The position numbers and the translations under genes were made by a program. Shown piece by piece: positions 7,610 to 14,388 of a DNA stretch of 15,519 nucleotides (position 1 is its first letter; every line of letters starts with the position of its first letter). The DNA comes from Limnoglobus sp. (GTDB lineage: Bacteria; Planctomycetota; Planctomycetia; Gemmatales; Gemmataceae), in contig JANXNT010000446.1 in assembly GCA_025353985.1 (NCBI GenBank), positions 1-15,519 on the forward strand. Direction: 5' to 3'. The notes under the pieces are model-generated. The model was not told the origin of the DNA. It searched no databases and saw only the letters and a program-made list of their open reading frames with translations.

Positions 7610-8464
7610 ATGTTCCTGAATCGCCAACGTATCCTTGCCGAGTTCCTTCAACGGGCCGGCAGACCCGTCGGCAAGATCGAACTCATGAAATGGGCGTTTC
7701 TGTTGAAGATGGAATCGGTCAGCAAGGGCGGGGCCGCGTTTTACGAGTTCGTGCCATACCACTATGGGCCGTTCTCGTTCGGCCTGACACGAGACGCAAA
7801 CGAGCTTGAGAAAACTGGCTGGCTCACGGGTAGCGATAAAACGTGGGAACTGACCGCTAAAACCGGTCGTCCACCACTGCCAGCGGAATTGGAATCCGAC
7901 GTCAGGCGGATCGTCGAGCGGTTTCGGAATGTATCTCAAAACGACCTCGTACGGCAAGTTTATCGTTCTCACGTTACGTACACGGTGAATAGTCACATCG
8001 AACAGTTGGCGACTCGCCCCATCGCAGCACCGGGCATTTACACCGTGGGTTACGAAGGCCGACAACTCGATGGTTTGCTCGATCTGCTCGTACAAAATGG
8101 CATTCGGCGTTTAGCCGATGTTCGCCGAAATCCCGTCTCGCGCCGTTTCGGCTTTCACAAGAGCACGCTCGCTCGCCACTGTAATTTGTTGGAAATCGAG
8201 TACGTCCACGTCCCGGAACTCGGAATCGCATCGGAAGAGCGCAGCCATCTATCGGCCACGCGGGACTACGCGGAACTCTTCGCACGATACGAACGCGAGA
8301 CGATCCCATCGCAATCGCAGCACGTCGATCGGGTTGCCGCGTGGATGGCCGAATCGGCAACCGCAATCCTGTGCATGGAACGCGATGCGTGCGACTGCCA
8401 CCGAGGTCGACTTGCGAGTCGTTTGCACGAATTGACCCAACTGCCGATCATCCATCTTCGGTAA
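7610..8464 (+). CDS. Panacea-like (DUF4065-type) + DUF488 fusion protein
   Basis: A 284-residue two-domain protein. Residues 3-85 resemble the Panacea/DUF4065 module found in some antitoxins and phage or defence proteins: RILAEFLQRAG, an ELMKWAFLLK helix (24-33), a short insertion, then FVPYHYGPFSFGL (47-59) with the typical Y-x-YGP turn. Residues 143-284 are a DUF488 domain: YTVGYEG (144-150), RLADVRRNPVSRRFGFHKSTL (about 167-187), HVPELGI (200-206) and the cysteine-rich end LCMERDACDCHRGRLASRL (254-272). DUF488 has no firm biochemical role. The cysteines C255, C261 and C263 with H264 could bind metal or act in catalysis. The start is ambiguous (TTG 7595, GTG 7601, ATG 7610); the domain begins at the ATG. 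The 3' end overlaps the convergent 262-residue gene by 17 bases. Confidence 0.82.
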   Translation: MFLNRQRILAEFLQRAGRPVGKIELMKWAFLLKMESVSKGGAAFYEFVPYHYGPFSFGLTRDANELEKTGWLTGSDKTWELTAKTGRPPLPAELESDVRRIVERFRNVSQNDLVRQVYRSHVTYTVNSHIEQLATRPIAAPGIYTVGYEGRQLDGLLDLLVQNGIRRLADVRRNPVSRRFGFHKSTLARHCNLLEIEYVHVPELGIASEERSHLSATRDYAELFARYERETIPSQSQHVDRVAAWMAESATAILCMERDACDCHRGRLASRLHELTQLPIIHLR

Positions 8465-9236
8465 TGACATCGTCGAACAAGCCAGGGCCTATCGCTTCGG
8501 CTTCAAAGGTCTTGATGACCATCCAGTTCTTGCGGTGGTTCGTCATGTTCCCTACGACGATCCACAAGTCTTTTCCGGTGCGGTAACCAGGGGCACTCCA
8601 AAGCGAGTCGGGTCGATCCGCGTAGGCTTCTTGTGCGAGTAATTGATACGCGCCCCATTCGCGCACTTGAAGTCGATGTTCCGATACCGCATCGCGAAAC
8701 CGCATGTACGGTGCGTACCGGACCTTGCCGACCATCGGCTCCGCAACGGCTTGATCTTTCAAATCGTCGAAGAGCGACCCGTGGTGTTCGGGCGGTGCAA
8801 CCGCTTCCTTCTGAACGGTCTCACCAGTCCATTTATCGTGTGGAACGTAGAGTACTCCCAGTGACAGACGGCACGCATTCAACGCCTCGATGGACGTCAC
8901 CTTTCTCGTGTCCAACCAATCGACGATGTTGGCTTTCTTCACTTCCTTTGCGGAATCCCAAGGAGTGGAAGTCGGGCGTATCTCGTCGATAACTCGCCAC
9001 GATTCCATGCGGCTATCACTCGGATTCCGTTGCAAATCGAGCGAGTAGGTATGTCGTGCCCGAAAATTGTTCGTGCCCGCATTCGCGCCCACCGGGACCA
9101 TCAACGGGTACACTCGCAGAAATTGATTGCAAGCGGGGGTGTACCCCGCCATGCAGACTCGTTGACCGTACTTCTTCGAATCTTCGGGAACGGTTCGGCC
9201 GAGAACGACGAAGTCTTCCACGTGCAATGCGTTCAT
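8448..9236 (-). CDS. Uncharacterised 262-residue protein, possibly dual-OB-type, partner of the DUF488 gene
   Basis: Soluble, with no signal peptide or membrane helix. The N-terminal VEDFVVLGRTVPEDSKKYGQ, then RVCMAGYTP-CNQFLRVYPL (26-45), resembles proteins that open with a short strand, a Cys-x-x-Gly box and an R-h-Y-P-L strand. I tentatively compare this with dual OB-fold proteins found next to DUF488 and nucleic-acid genes, but I cannot confirm it. A matching C-terminal element is GKDLWIVVGNMTNHRKNWMV (221-240). Two similar short motifs, SLFDDL (154-159) and GLFDDV (252-257), lie in linker-like segments. GAGGA at 9245-9249 with an 8-base spacer supports the ATG. Its tail overlaps the convergent DUF488 fusion gene. 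It lies 62 bases downstream of the FG-GAP gene on the same strand. Confidence 0.8.
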   Translation of the reverse strand: MNALHVEDFVVLGRTVPEDSKKYGQRVCMAGYTPACNQFLRVYPLMVPVGANAGTNNFRARHTYSLDLQRNPSDSRMESWRVIDEIRPTSTPWDSAKEVKKANIVDWLDTRKVTSIEALNACRLSLGVLYVPHDKWTGETVQKEAVAPPEHHGSLFDDLKDQAVAEPMVGKVRYAPYMRFRDAVSEHRLQVREWGAYQLLAQEAYADRPDSLWSAPGYRTGKDLWIVVGNMTNHRKNWMVIKTFEAEAIGPGLFDDVITEDG

Positions 9237-9253
9237 CGTGAATGTCCTCGGAG

Positions 9254-9263
9254 TGAATATTCA
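9254..9263. promoter_or_regulatory. AT-rich 10-bp palindrome before the 262-residue gene
   Basis: TGAATATTCA is a perfect palindrome lying just upstream of the Shine-Dalgarno of the minus-strand gene starting at 9236. It could be an operator or part of a -10 region. No flanking -35 is obvious. Confidence 0.25.
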
Positions 9264-9298
9264 ACGGTCGCTGTTCTGGGTTTGCTGACTGCTGATGG

Positions 9299-10585
9299 CT
9301 ACTTCCCCTGATTCCAGTAGATGCGGCAGTTGCCGGTCGCGCGGCCCACCGCGACGATGTCGGGTTTGCCGTCGCCGTTGAGGTCGCCGACGGCTAAATC
9401 CTCGACTGCCACGCCGCCGTCTTCGAGGATGTACCGCTCCCACTTCTGATCGACACTGCTCTTCTCTGCAACGTTCTTGTAAATGCGAACGCCGCGTCGC
9501 TCTGTAAACTTGTCGCCGAGTTTGGGATTCGGATCGTCTCGCACGCCAACGATGATTTCGTCCTGCCCTTGGCCATCGAGGTTTGCCATTTTCACCGCGT
9601 GCCCCCAGCGGAGTTGATTATCGATGACCGTTCTTGTGAATGGCTTGCCGAGAATATCGTAACGATACGTGACGACTTGGTTGCCGTGCCACGGTTCTAT
9701 CGTTGCGATGGCACCCGATCCCGATGTGAGTTCGCTGGTACCGCGACTCCCTTTCGGATCGCTTTGTTTGCCGAGGCAGTACGGGTTCGGATTCGGGGGA
9801 AAGCGTTCTTTCCATTTGATATCGGTTACGCCTTCATAACTCGCGGCAGAGAGGTTCCATTTCGTCTCGCGAACATATCCTTCGTATGGTCCCTTTGCCA
9901 TGATGTTGTGAACGACGTGTAGCTGATCGTTTATCACCAGCGGCTTCCAGTTCTCGGGCTTCGTCGGTTCTTTTGGCACTTTGTAACCGAGAATGCGCAC
10001 GGGGCGGCCGTCCATCCAGTTCTGTTCTTTGCTCGCGTCGCGTCCCATGAGTGGGGCCATCACGATGTCGAGTTTGCCATCGCCGTCGAAGTCGGCCACC
10101 CGCACGCGGTGGACCATCGGTTCGTCGCAGGGGATCGCGTGGAGCGTCCATTCGTCGTCGAGCGTTTTGCCGCGTTTGAGCCACTGGAGGGTGCCGGGGT
10201 TCTTCGTGTCGAATGGCTTCCAGCCCGCGCCGATCACGAGTTCGAGGTCGCCATCGCCGTCGATGTCGAGGGCACAAATACAGACATTGTCCGGCTTCGT
10301 TTTGCCATCGAGGATCACCCGCTTCTTCCACGTTGGATTTTCGTACCAGACGACTTTGTGCTGATCGACGACGACGATGTCGGGCTTCTTGTCGCCGTTG
10401 ATATCTTCGATGATGACGGCGTAACCGATCTTCAGGCCCGAGTCGATTTCTTGCACTTTGAACGTGGGAAAGCCTGGCGGCGGCGCGGGTGAATCTTTCA
10501 GCAAAATCGGCTCGGCGGCCCCGATGGTTGTGCCGATTGCCAGCGTTAGGCAAACTAGCGCTTTCGCCCAAAGTCTCGCGATCAT
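9299..10585 (-). CDS. Secreted FG-GAP/VCBS repeat protein
   Basis: A 428-residue exported protein. Residues 1-23 form a Sec signal peptide (MIARLWAK, hydrophobic core, cleavage near AIGTTIGAA/EP). The mature part contains about five FG-GAP/VCBS calcium-loop repeats: DINGDKKPD (61-69), DIDGDGDLE (107-115), DFDGDGKLD (165-173), the degenerate NLDGQGQDE (335-343) and DLNGDGKPD (401-409). Such repeats build a beta-propeller, and the D-x-D/N-x-D-G loops bind calcium. The region between repeats 3 and 4 (175-330) is an insertion with few landmarks and the only three mature cysteines outside repeat strands are sparse. No catalytic domain is visible. These proteins are abundant in planctomycetes; the ligand is unknown. 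AGGAG at 10594-10598 with an 8-base spacer supports the start. Divergent from the ExbB-like gene. Confidence 0.88.
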   Translation of the reverse strand: MIARLWAKALVCLTLAIGTTIGAAEPILLKDSPAPPPGFPTFKVQEIDSGLKIGYAVIIEDINGDKKPDIVVVDQHKVVWYENPTWKKRVILDGKTKPDNVCICALDIDGDGDLELVIGAGWKPFDTKNPGTLQWLKRGKTLDDEWTLHAIPCDEPMVHRVRVADFDGDGKLDIVMAPLMGRDASKEQNWMDGRPVRILGYKVPKEPTKPENWKPLVINDQLHVVHNIMAKGPYEGYVRETKWNLSAASYEGVTDIKWKERFPPNPNPYCLGKQSDPKGSRGTSELTSGSGAIATIEPWHGNQVVTYRYDILGKPFTRTVIDNQLRWGHAVKMANLDGQGQDEIIVGVRDDPNPKLGDKFTERRGVRIYKNVAEKSSVDQKWERYILEDGGVAVEDLAVGDLNGDGKPDIVAVGRATGNCRIYWNQGK

Positions 10586-10617
10586 CAGCGTGGCTCCTAT
10601 CCGTGTTCTAATTTAAT

Positions 10618-10646
10618 GTGCCGTCGGAATGCCGACGGGATATGAT
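10618..10646 (+). promoter_or_regulatory. Candidate promoter of the channel/actin-fold/VWA cluster with embedded palindrome
   Basis: TATGAT at 10641-10646 matches five of six -10 bases, and GTGCCG at 10618-10623 is a weak -35 with a 17-base spacer. A perfect 7-bp inverted repeat, CCGTCGG-AATG-CCGACGG (10621-10638), almost fills that spacer. The flanking genes diverge, so it is not a terminator; an operator is the likelier reading. Confidence 0.35.
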
Positions 10647-10684
10647 GCCCGAGCGAGCTTCGCAACGCAAGACACCGCGTGGAG

Positions 10685-10689
10685 AAAGG
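10685..10689 (+). promoter_or_regulatory. Shine-Dalgarno deciding the start of the ExbB-like gene
   Basis: AAAGG, six bases before ATG 10696. The frame is open upstream to GTG 10618, but those 26 residues are arginine-rich, unlike the family, and overlap the promoter-like palindrome. Confidence 0.5.
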
Positions 10690-10695
10690 TACAGG

Positions 10696-11502
10696 ATGTC
10701 CGTACAGACTTCGCATCGGCCGGCCCGCGAATGGTTGTGGCTCGTCGTTGCGCTCGCGATCGTGGGCGGGATCCTCATCCCCTTTTGGCAACTCGGCGGC
10801 GCGGGCGAATCGCGTGCGGAGTTCCTGGCGAAGTGGACGCCCGAACGCATCACGAAGTTGCTCATCGGCCCCGAACAAGCGGTTTGCTATCTCTGTTTCG
10901 TCTGGGCTTCGCTCGTACTCGTTTCGCGTTCGCGGGAAGTTTACCGGCAGAAGGCGGCGTTCGCGCTCGAATTGTTACCCACCGAGGAAGGCGCGCGAAT
11001 CCTCCCCGAAGATGCCCGCCCACTCGCCCGCAAGGTCGATCAAGTGACGACTCGTGGCGGCCCGTACATTTTGTCGAACATGATCCGCCTCGGTTTGGGT
11101 AAATATGCGGTCAGCAAGTCGGCCACCGATGTCGGCGAAGTCGTGCGGAATCAGGCAGACATCGAGTACGGGCGGCTCGTCGCCAGTATGGGTGGCCTCG
11201 TCAATTACCTCGCCTGGGCGATCCCCGCAGTCGGTTTCATCGGCACCGTTCGCGGCCTCGCCGGCGCTTTCGGAATGGCCGGTTCGCAAGAACTCGACAT
11301 TGCCGCGTTCACCCGTCAAGCGACCGACCAACTGAAAATCGCTTTCGATTGTACGCTCGTCGCGCTCGTGCTCAGCATCGTGCTGATGTACATTCTGCAT
11401 ACCGTGCAACGCGCCGAGGAAACGCTCGTCATCGATTGCCAGGAGTATTGCCAAGAGCATCTGCTATTACGGCTGTACGATCCGAAAGCGGCGTCGGAAT
11501 AG
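10696..11502 (+). CDS. MotA/TolQ/ExbB-type proton channel subunit
   Basis: A 268-residue inner-membrane protein of the MotA/TolQ/ExbB superfamily, the A-type subunit of stators that use the proton or sodium gradient to drive a partner protein. Hydrophobic segments lie near 14-31, 59-77, 169-190 and 217-236, one more than the usual three of ExbB. A cytoplasmic loop (80-165) sits between TM2 and TM3. The diagnostic AIPAVGFIGTVRGLAGAF (175-192) matches the ExbB LGLLGTVWG motif; T184 aligns with its channel threonine. T220 in FDCTLVALVLS aligns with the second. First gene of the 10696-14362 cluster. Its natural B subunit is probably the VWA protein two genes downstream. The stop codon TAG forms the edge of a 26-bp inverted repeat. 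Confidence 0.87.
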   Translation: MSVQTSHRPAREWLWLVVALAIVGGILIPFWQLGGAGESRAEFLAKWTPERITKLLIGPEQAVCYLCFVWASLVLVSRSREVYRQKAAFALELLPTEEGARILPEDARPLARKVDQVTTRGGPYILSNMIRLGLGKYAVSKSATDVGEVVRNQADIEYGRLVASMGGLVNYLAWAIPAVGFIGTVRGLAGAFGMAGSQELDIAAFTRQATDQLKIAFDCTLVALVLSIVLMYILHTVQRAEETLVIDCQEYCQEHLLLRLYDPKAASE

Positions 11503-11560
11503 CTTTCAGCGGTCAGTTTTCAGCCAATCGGTTCTGGCTGACAGCTGACCGCTGAAAGCT
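11501..11560. repeat. Long inverted repeat (26-bp arms, 8-base loop)
   Basis: Arms 11501-11526 and 11535-11560 pair with two mismatches around the loop ATCGGTTC. The left arm begins AGCTTTCAGCGGTCAG and the right arm ends CTGACCGCTGAAAGCT. The element occupies nearly the whole gap between the channel gene and the actin-fold gene and starts inside the upstream stop codon. There is no U-run after it, so a classical terminator is less likely than an mRNA-stabilising hairpin or a dispersed REP-like element. Confidence 0.85.
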
Positions 11561-11570
11561 GACAGCTTGG

Positions 11571-12827
11571 ATGAGGGAGCTTATGATCTGGACGCGTAAA
11601 TCTTCACCTGATGCCCCTGCGGACCGCAACAAGTTGCTCGGGCTGGACCTGACGGCATCGCGTGCCCGTGCGGTTGCGGTCACGGGTGGACATTCGCGCG
11701 CGATCGAATGGGAGACGGGTCGCCACGATCTGATGATGTTCCTCGGCCTGGAACGGCGCACGCCGGAATTGGGCCGCAATGGCTACGCGATTTGCCGAAA
11801 ACACCCGCACCTCGTTTGCACGAACTTCCTCCCGTGCCTCGGCCTGGCCCGCGAATGGCGCGGTTCGCGACTGACGTTGTCGCCCGAAACGGCGCTCGCC
11901 GCAACCTTCGAAGCGATGCGTGCCCCAATCGTTGCCGAGGCCGACGGCTTCGCGATGGTGTTGCCGTCGTATCTGACTGCGACCCAAGTGAAAACCGTAA
12001 ACGAACTGGCCACGAAGGCCAAACTGCCGTTGCGTGGCACCGCGATCATGCCGCTGGCGATTGCGGCACACCGTGCGGCTTCGGTGCTGAATCCGAAAGC
12101 CGAATCGAAAGATATCTCGCATCGCCCCGACTGGGTCGTGCCGATCCGTACCGCCGAGGCCGGTCCGGGTGCGGTCGTGATGATCGATGTCGACGAGTAC
12201 GCACTCTCCGCCACCACCATTTTCGTCGATCGTGGCGAAGTTCGCATACTGTCGGCGGGTGCGTGGCCGCGGATCTCGCTGAAAGTGTGGAAAGATCGCC
12301 TGATCGATTCGCTGTCCGACCGTTGCGTGCGACTCTGCCGGCGCGACCCGCGCGACTCCGCCGATGCCGAGCAATCGATGTACGAACAACTCGATGCGGC
12401 ACTCGATGCGATGCGTGCGGCCCAACCAGCGACGTTAACCGTGCGCGCCGAAAAATGGTACCAAGACATCGTGCAGCAACCCGCCGAGTTCGATGGCTAT
12501 TGTGCATCACTCGCGACCCTCGCATGGGACAATATTCGCGAAGTCATCGGCACCGCAAACCTGCCGTTGCCACCGCGCGCCGTCTGGTTGACCGATGCAG
12601 CCGCGAAGTTGCCGGGGCTGGCAGCGATGCTTTACCAAAACTCCGCCGAACAAACCGAAGTCGCCATGTTGCCAATCGATGCCGCCACCGAAGCCGCCGC
12701 CGCACTACACGCCCGTTGGCTAGCCGCCACACTCCCACGAACGCACCTCGACCGGGCGATCCCGATCGATTTGCCCACCGAAACGATTGCCAAAACCACG
12801 AAGCGCAGCGTTCCCTCCGCGAAGTAG
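11571..12827 (+). CDS. Actin/Hsp70-fold (ASKHA) protein of a planctomycete-type channel/VWA cluster
   Basis: A 418-residue soluble protein that I read as an actin/Hsp70-like ATPase fold. KLLGLDLTASRARAVAV (21-37) corresponds to the phosphate-1 strand-loop of Hsp70/FtsA. LPSYLTATQVKTVNELATKA (131-150) matches the segment before Hsp70 domain IIA (V-P-x-x-F...R). AVVMIDVDEYALSATTI (201-217) corresponds to phosphate-2, and VWLTDAAAKLPGLAAML (338-354) to the adenosine motif (G-G-x-x-x-h-P). The glycines normally found in phosphate-2 (D-x-G-G-G-T) and the adenosine motif (GG) are replaced, so hydrolysis may be weak or lost. No membrane helix. AGGGAG at 11574-11579 lies only three bases before a second ATG at 11583, so the start could be either. 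It sits between the channel and VWA genes and may couple them on the cytoplasmic side. Confidence 0.75.
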   Translation: MRELMIWTRKSSPDAPADRNKLLGLDLTASRARAVAVTGGHSRAIEWETGRHDLMMFLGLERRTPELGRNGYAICRKHPHLVCTNFLPCLGLAREWRGSRLTLSPETALAATFEAMRAPIVAEADGFAMVLPSYLTATQVKTVNELATKAKLPLRGTAIMPLAIAAHRAASVLNPKAESKDISHRPDWVVPIRTAEAGPGAVVMIDVDEYALSATTIFVDRGEVRILSAGAWPRISLKVWKDRLIDSLSDRCVRLCRRDPRDSADAEQSMYEQLDAALDAMRAAQPATLTVRAEKWYQDIVQQPAEFDGYCASLATLAWDNIREVIGTANLPLPPRAVWLTDAAAKLPGLAAMLYQNSAEQTEVAMLPIDAATEAAAALHARWLAATLPRTHLDRAIPIDLPTETIAKTTKRSVPSAK

Positions 12828-12832
12828 CCGCG

Positions 12833-12974
12833 TCCCTCGCTAGCTAACAATCCGATCCTGTTAGCCCGACGCGCCAGCGAGGGAGGACGTTCATGTGCCG
12901 GGAATGAACGTTTTGCGTCGTGTCTCGCAGACTCGCCACGATTCCCTCGCTAGCGCGTCGGGCTAACAATTCCG
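12833..12974. repeat. Three-copy palindromic repeat cluster (REP-like) between actin-fold and VWA genes
   Basis: Copy B (12943-12974) begins TCCCTCGCTAGCGCGTCGGG and continues CTAACAATTCCG. Copy A (12833-12854) is the same sequence lacking about nine central bases. Copy C (12860-12884) is an inverted copy; its 25 bases pair with 12943-12967 with one mismatch. Inside the C-B hairpin lies a perfect 8-bp inverted repeat (ACGTTCAT at 12887-12894, ATGAACGT at 12904-12911). The unit resembles dispersed GC-rich palindromes common in planctomycete intergenic DNA. It ends 20 bases before the VWA start codon. Confidence 0.85.
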
Positions 12975-12994
12975 GACGTTTATTCAGGTGCGAC

Positions 12995-14362
12995 ATGGCC
13001 CTCCGTAATCGACACAAACAGCCGACCCTCGTGAGCATGTGGATGCTCGATGTTTTCTGTTGCGCGCTCGGTTGTGTGACGCTGTTGTGGCTGCTAAGTA
13101 GCCGGGCGGCCACCGATGAAAAGAAGCAAGCGGCGAGTTCGTTGCAAGATTTGCGCGCGACGCAATCGGTGCTTTCCGCAGTGCGCGACGACTTGACGAC
13201 AATGAAGCGGAAGCTGAATGCGGACATCGAATCGTTGCGGGCGAAGTTGGTGGCTACGGTGTCCGAGCGCGATGAAGCGAACGAGAAACTCGCGGTCGCC
13301 AAGACCGATATTTCTACGCTCGAAACGAAGTTAGCGACATCTTCAACACAAGCGGTTCTGCTCAAGGAACAGCTTGCGAAGAAGCAAAAAGAGGCCACGG
13401 ACTTAACCGCGAAGCTCGTGGCATCCGCGCAATCGGCGGAAGACCTTCGCAAGCTGATTCGCGAGAAAGAAACCGAAGCCGACCTCGTTGCGATTCGCGC
13501 GAAGAAGGTCGAGGATCAACTGACCGATGCGGACGCAAAGATCAAAACGGTGCAGAAGGCCGCCGACGATGCGAAGTCGAACTTGGCCGCGATGCGCAAG
13601 ACTGGCGACGAACTCAGTGCGGCCCGCGCGACGGCCAAGGATTTGCAAACGAAGCTCGATAATGCGAACGTGAACATCGTCGATTTGCAGGGCGACAAGA
13701 AGAAACTCGCAGACAAATTCGACAAGCTCCGCATCGAATCCGATGCGAAGTTCGCGGGCATCGCCATGACCGGTAAGCGCGTCGTCTTTGCCGTCGATAC
13801 TTCCGGTAGCATGAAGTTGCTCGACGACAAAACCCCCGCCCCTACGAAGTGGCCAATCGTCGTCGAAACCGTCACCCGCGTGATGCGGAGCCTGCCCGAA
13901 CTGGAGCAATTTCAGGTCGTCGTATTTTCCCGCAAAGCGAGTTACGTCTTCGGCAGCGGCGAATGGCAGCCGTACCTCGGCGACGTATCGCAGAAGCTAG
14001 TCAGCGAGAAACTCTCCGCCATCGAACCCGTCGGCGATACGAACATGTACGATGCGCTCGACCTCGCTTTTCGCCTGAAAAACAAGGGTCTAGACACCGT
14101 CTATCTCTTCTCCGATGGCTTGCCGACGAGCGGCGCGGGCCTCGCTCCCGATCAGGACAAAACCATCACCGATGCCCAGCGTACCGATATCCTTTCGCGC
14201 CACGTCCGCCAAACGCTGACGTCCACCTGGAACCCCGCCCGTGGCCCGCGAGTGAAGATCAACTCCGTGGGCTTCTTCTTCGAAAGCCCCGAAGTCGGTG
14301 CCTTTTTATGGGCGATGTCTCGAGAGAACGACGGCAGTTTCGTCGGCATGTCGCGGCCGTAA
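12995..14362 (+). CDS. ExbD/MotB-like single-TM protein with long coiled coil and C-terminal VWA domain
   Basis: A 455-residue protein with three parts. Residues 1-13 are basic; 14-36 form one transmembrane helix, WMLDVFCCALGCVTLLWLLS, containing D19 where ExbD, TolR and MotB carry their proton-binding aspartate. Residues 40-250 are a charged heptad-rich coiled coil. Residues 258-455 are a VWA domain: RVVFAVDTSGSM (262-273) supplies the MIDAS DxSxS, GDTNMYDAL (347-355) the threonine and FSDGLPTSG (372-380) the aspartate, so metal binding is intact. Topology should be N-in, with coil and VWA in the periplasm. It lacks the OmpA-type peptidoglycan domain of MotB. AGGTG upstream supports ATG 12995; extension to GTG 12920 would read through the palindromic repeats. 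Third gene of the cluster; probable partner of the channel subunit. Confidence 0.87.
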   Translation: MALRNRHKQPTLVSMWMLDVFCCALGCVTLLWLLSSRAATDEKKQAASSLQDLRATQSVLSAVRDDLTTMKRKLNADIESLRAKLVATVSERDEANEKLAVAKTDISTLETKLATSSTQAVLLKEQLAKKQKEATDLTAKLVASAQSAEDLRKLIREKETEADLVAIRAKKVEDQLTDADAKIKTVQKAADDAKSNLAAMRKTGDELSAARATAKDLQTKLDNANVNIVDLQGDKKKLADKFDKLRIESDAKFAGIAMTGKRVVFAVDTSGSMKLLDDKTPAPTKWPIVVETVTRVMRSLPELEQFQVVVFSRKASYVFGSGEWQPYLGDVSQKLVSEKLSAIEPVGDTNMYDALDLAFRLKNKGLDTVYLFSDGLPTSGAGLAPDQDKTITDAQRTDILSRHVRQTLTSTWNPARGPRVKINSVGFFFESPEVGAFLWAMSRENDGSFVGMSRP

Positions 14363-14388
14363 AGTTGCGATTTCCGTCGGTCGCTACT

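Noticed and set aside
9264..9298. CTGACTGCTGATGGCT stretch as a further copy of the 11501-11560 repeat
   Set aside because: Only short CTGA/GCTGA words are shared; no aligned arm or hairpin.
10618..10695. N-terminal extension of the ExbB-like protein to GTG 10618
   Set aside because: Overlaps the promoter-like palindrome and lacks a ribosome-binding site; ATG 10696 has one.
11708..12847. Long alternative frame (379 residues) inside the actin-fold gene
   Set aside because: Arginine- and serine-rich shadow translation; the 418-residue frame carries the ASKHA motifs.
12833..12974. CRISPR-like array
   Set aside because: The units are palindromic, differ in orientation and length, and have no regular spacers or cas genes nearby.
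12920..12994. N-terminal extension of the VWA protein to GTG 12920
   Set aside because: It would translate the palindromic repeat copy B and put arginine-rich sequence before a normal MotB-like N-terminus; AGGTG precedes ATG 12995.
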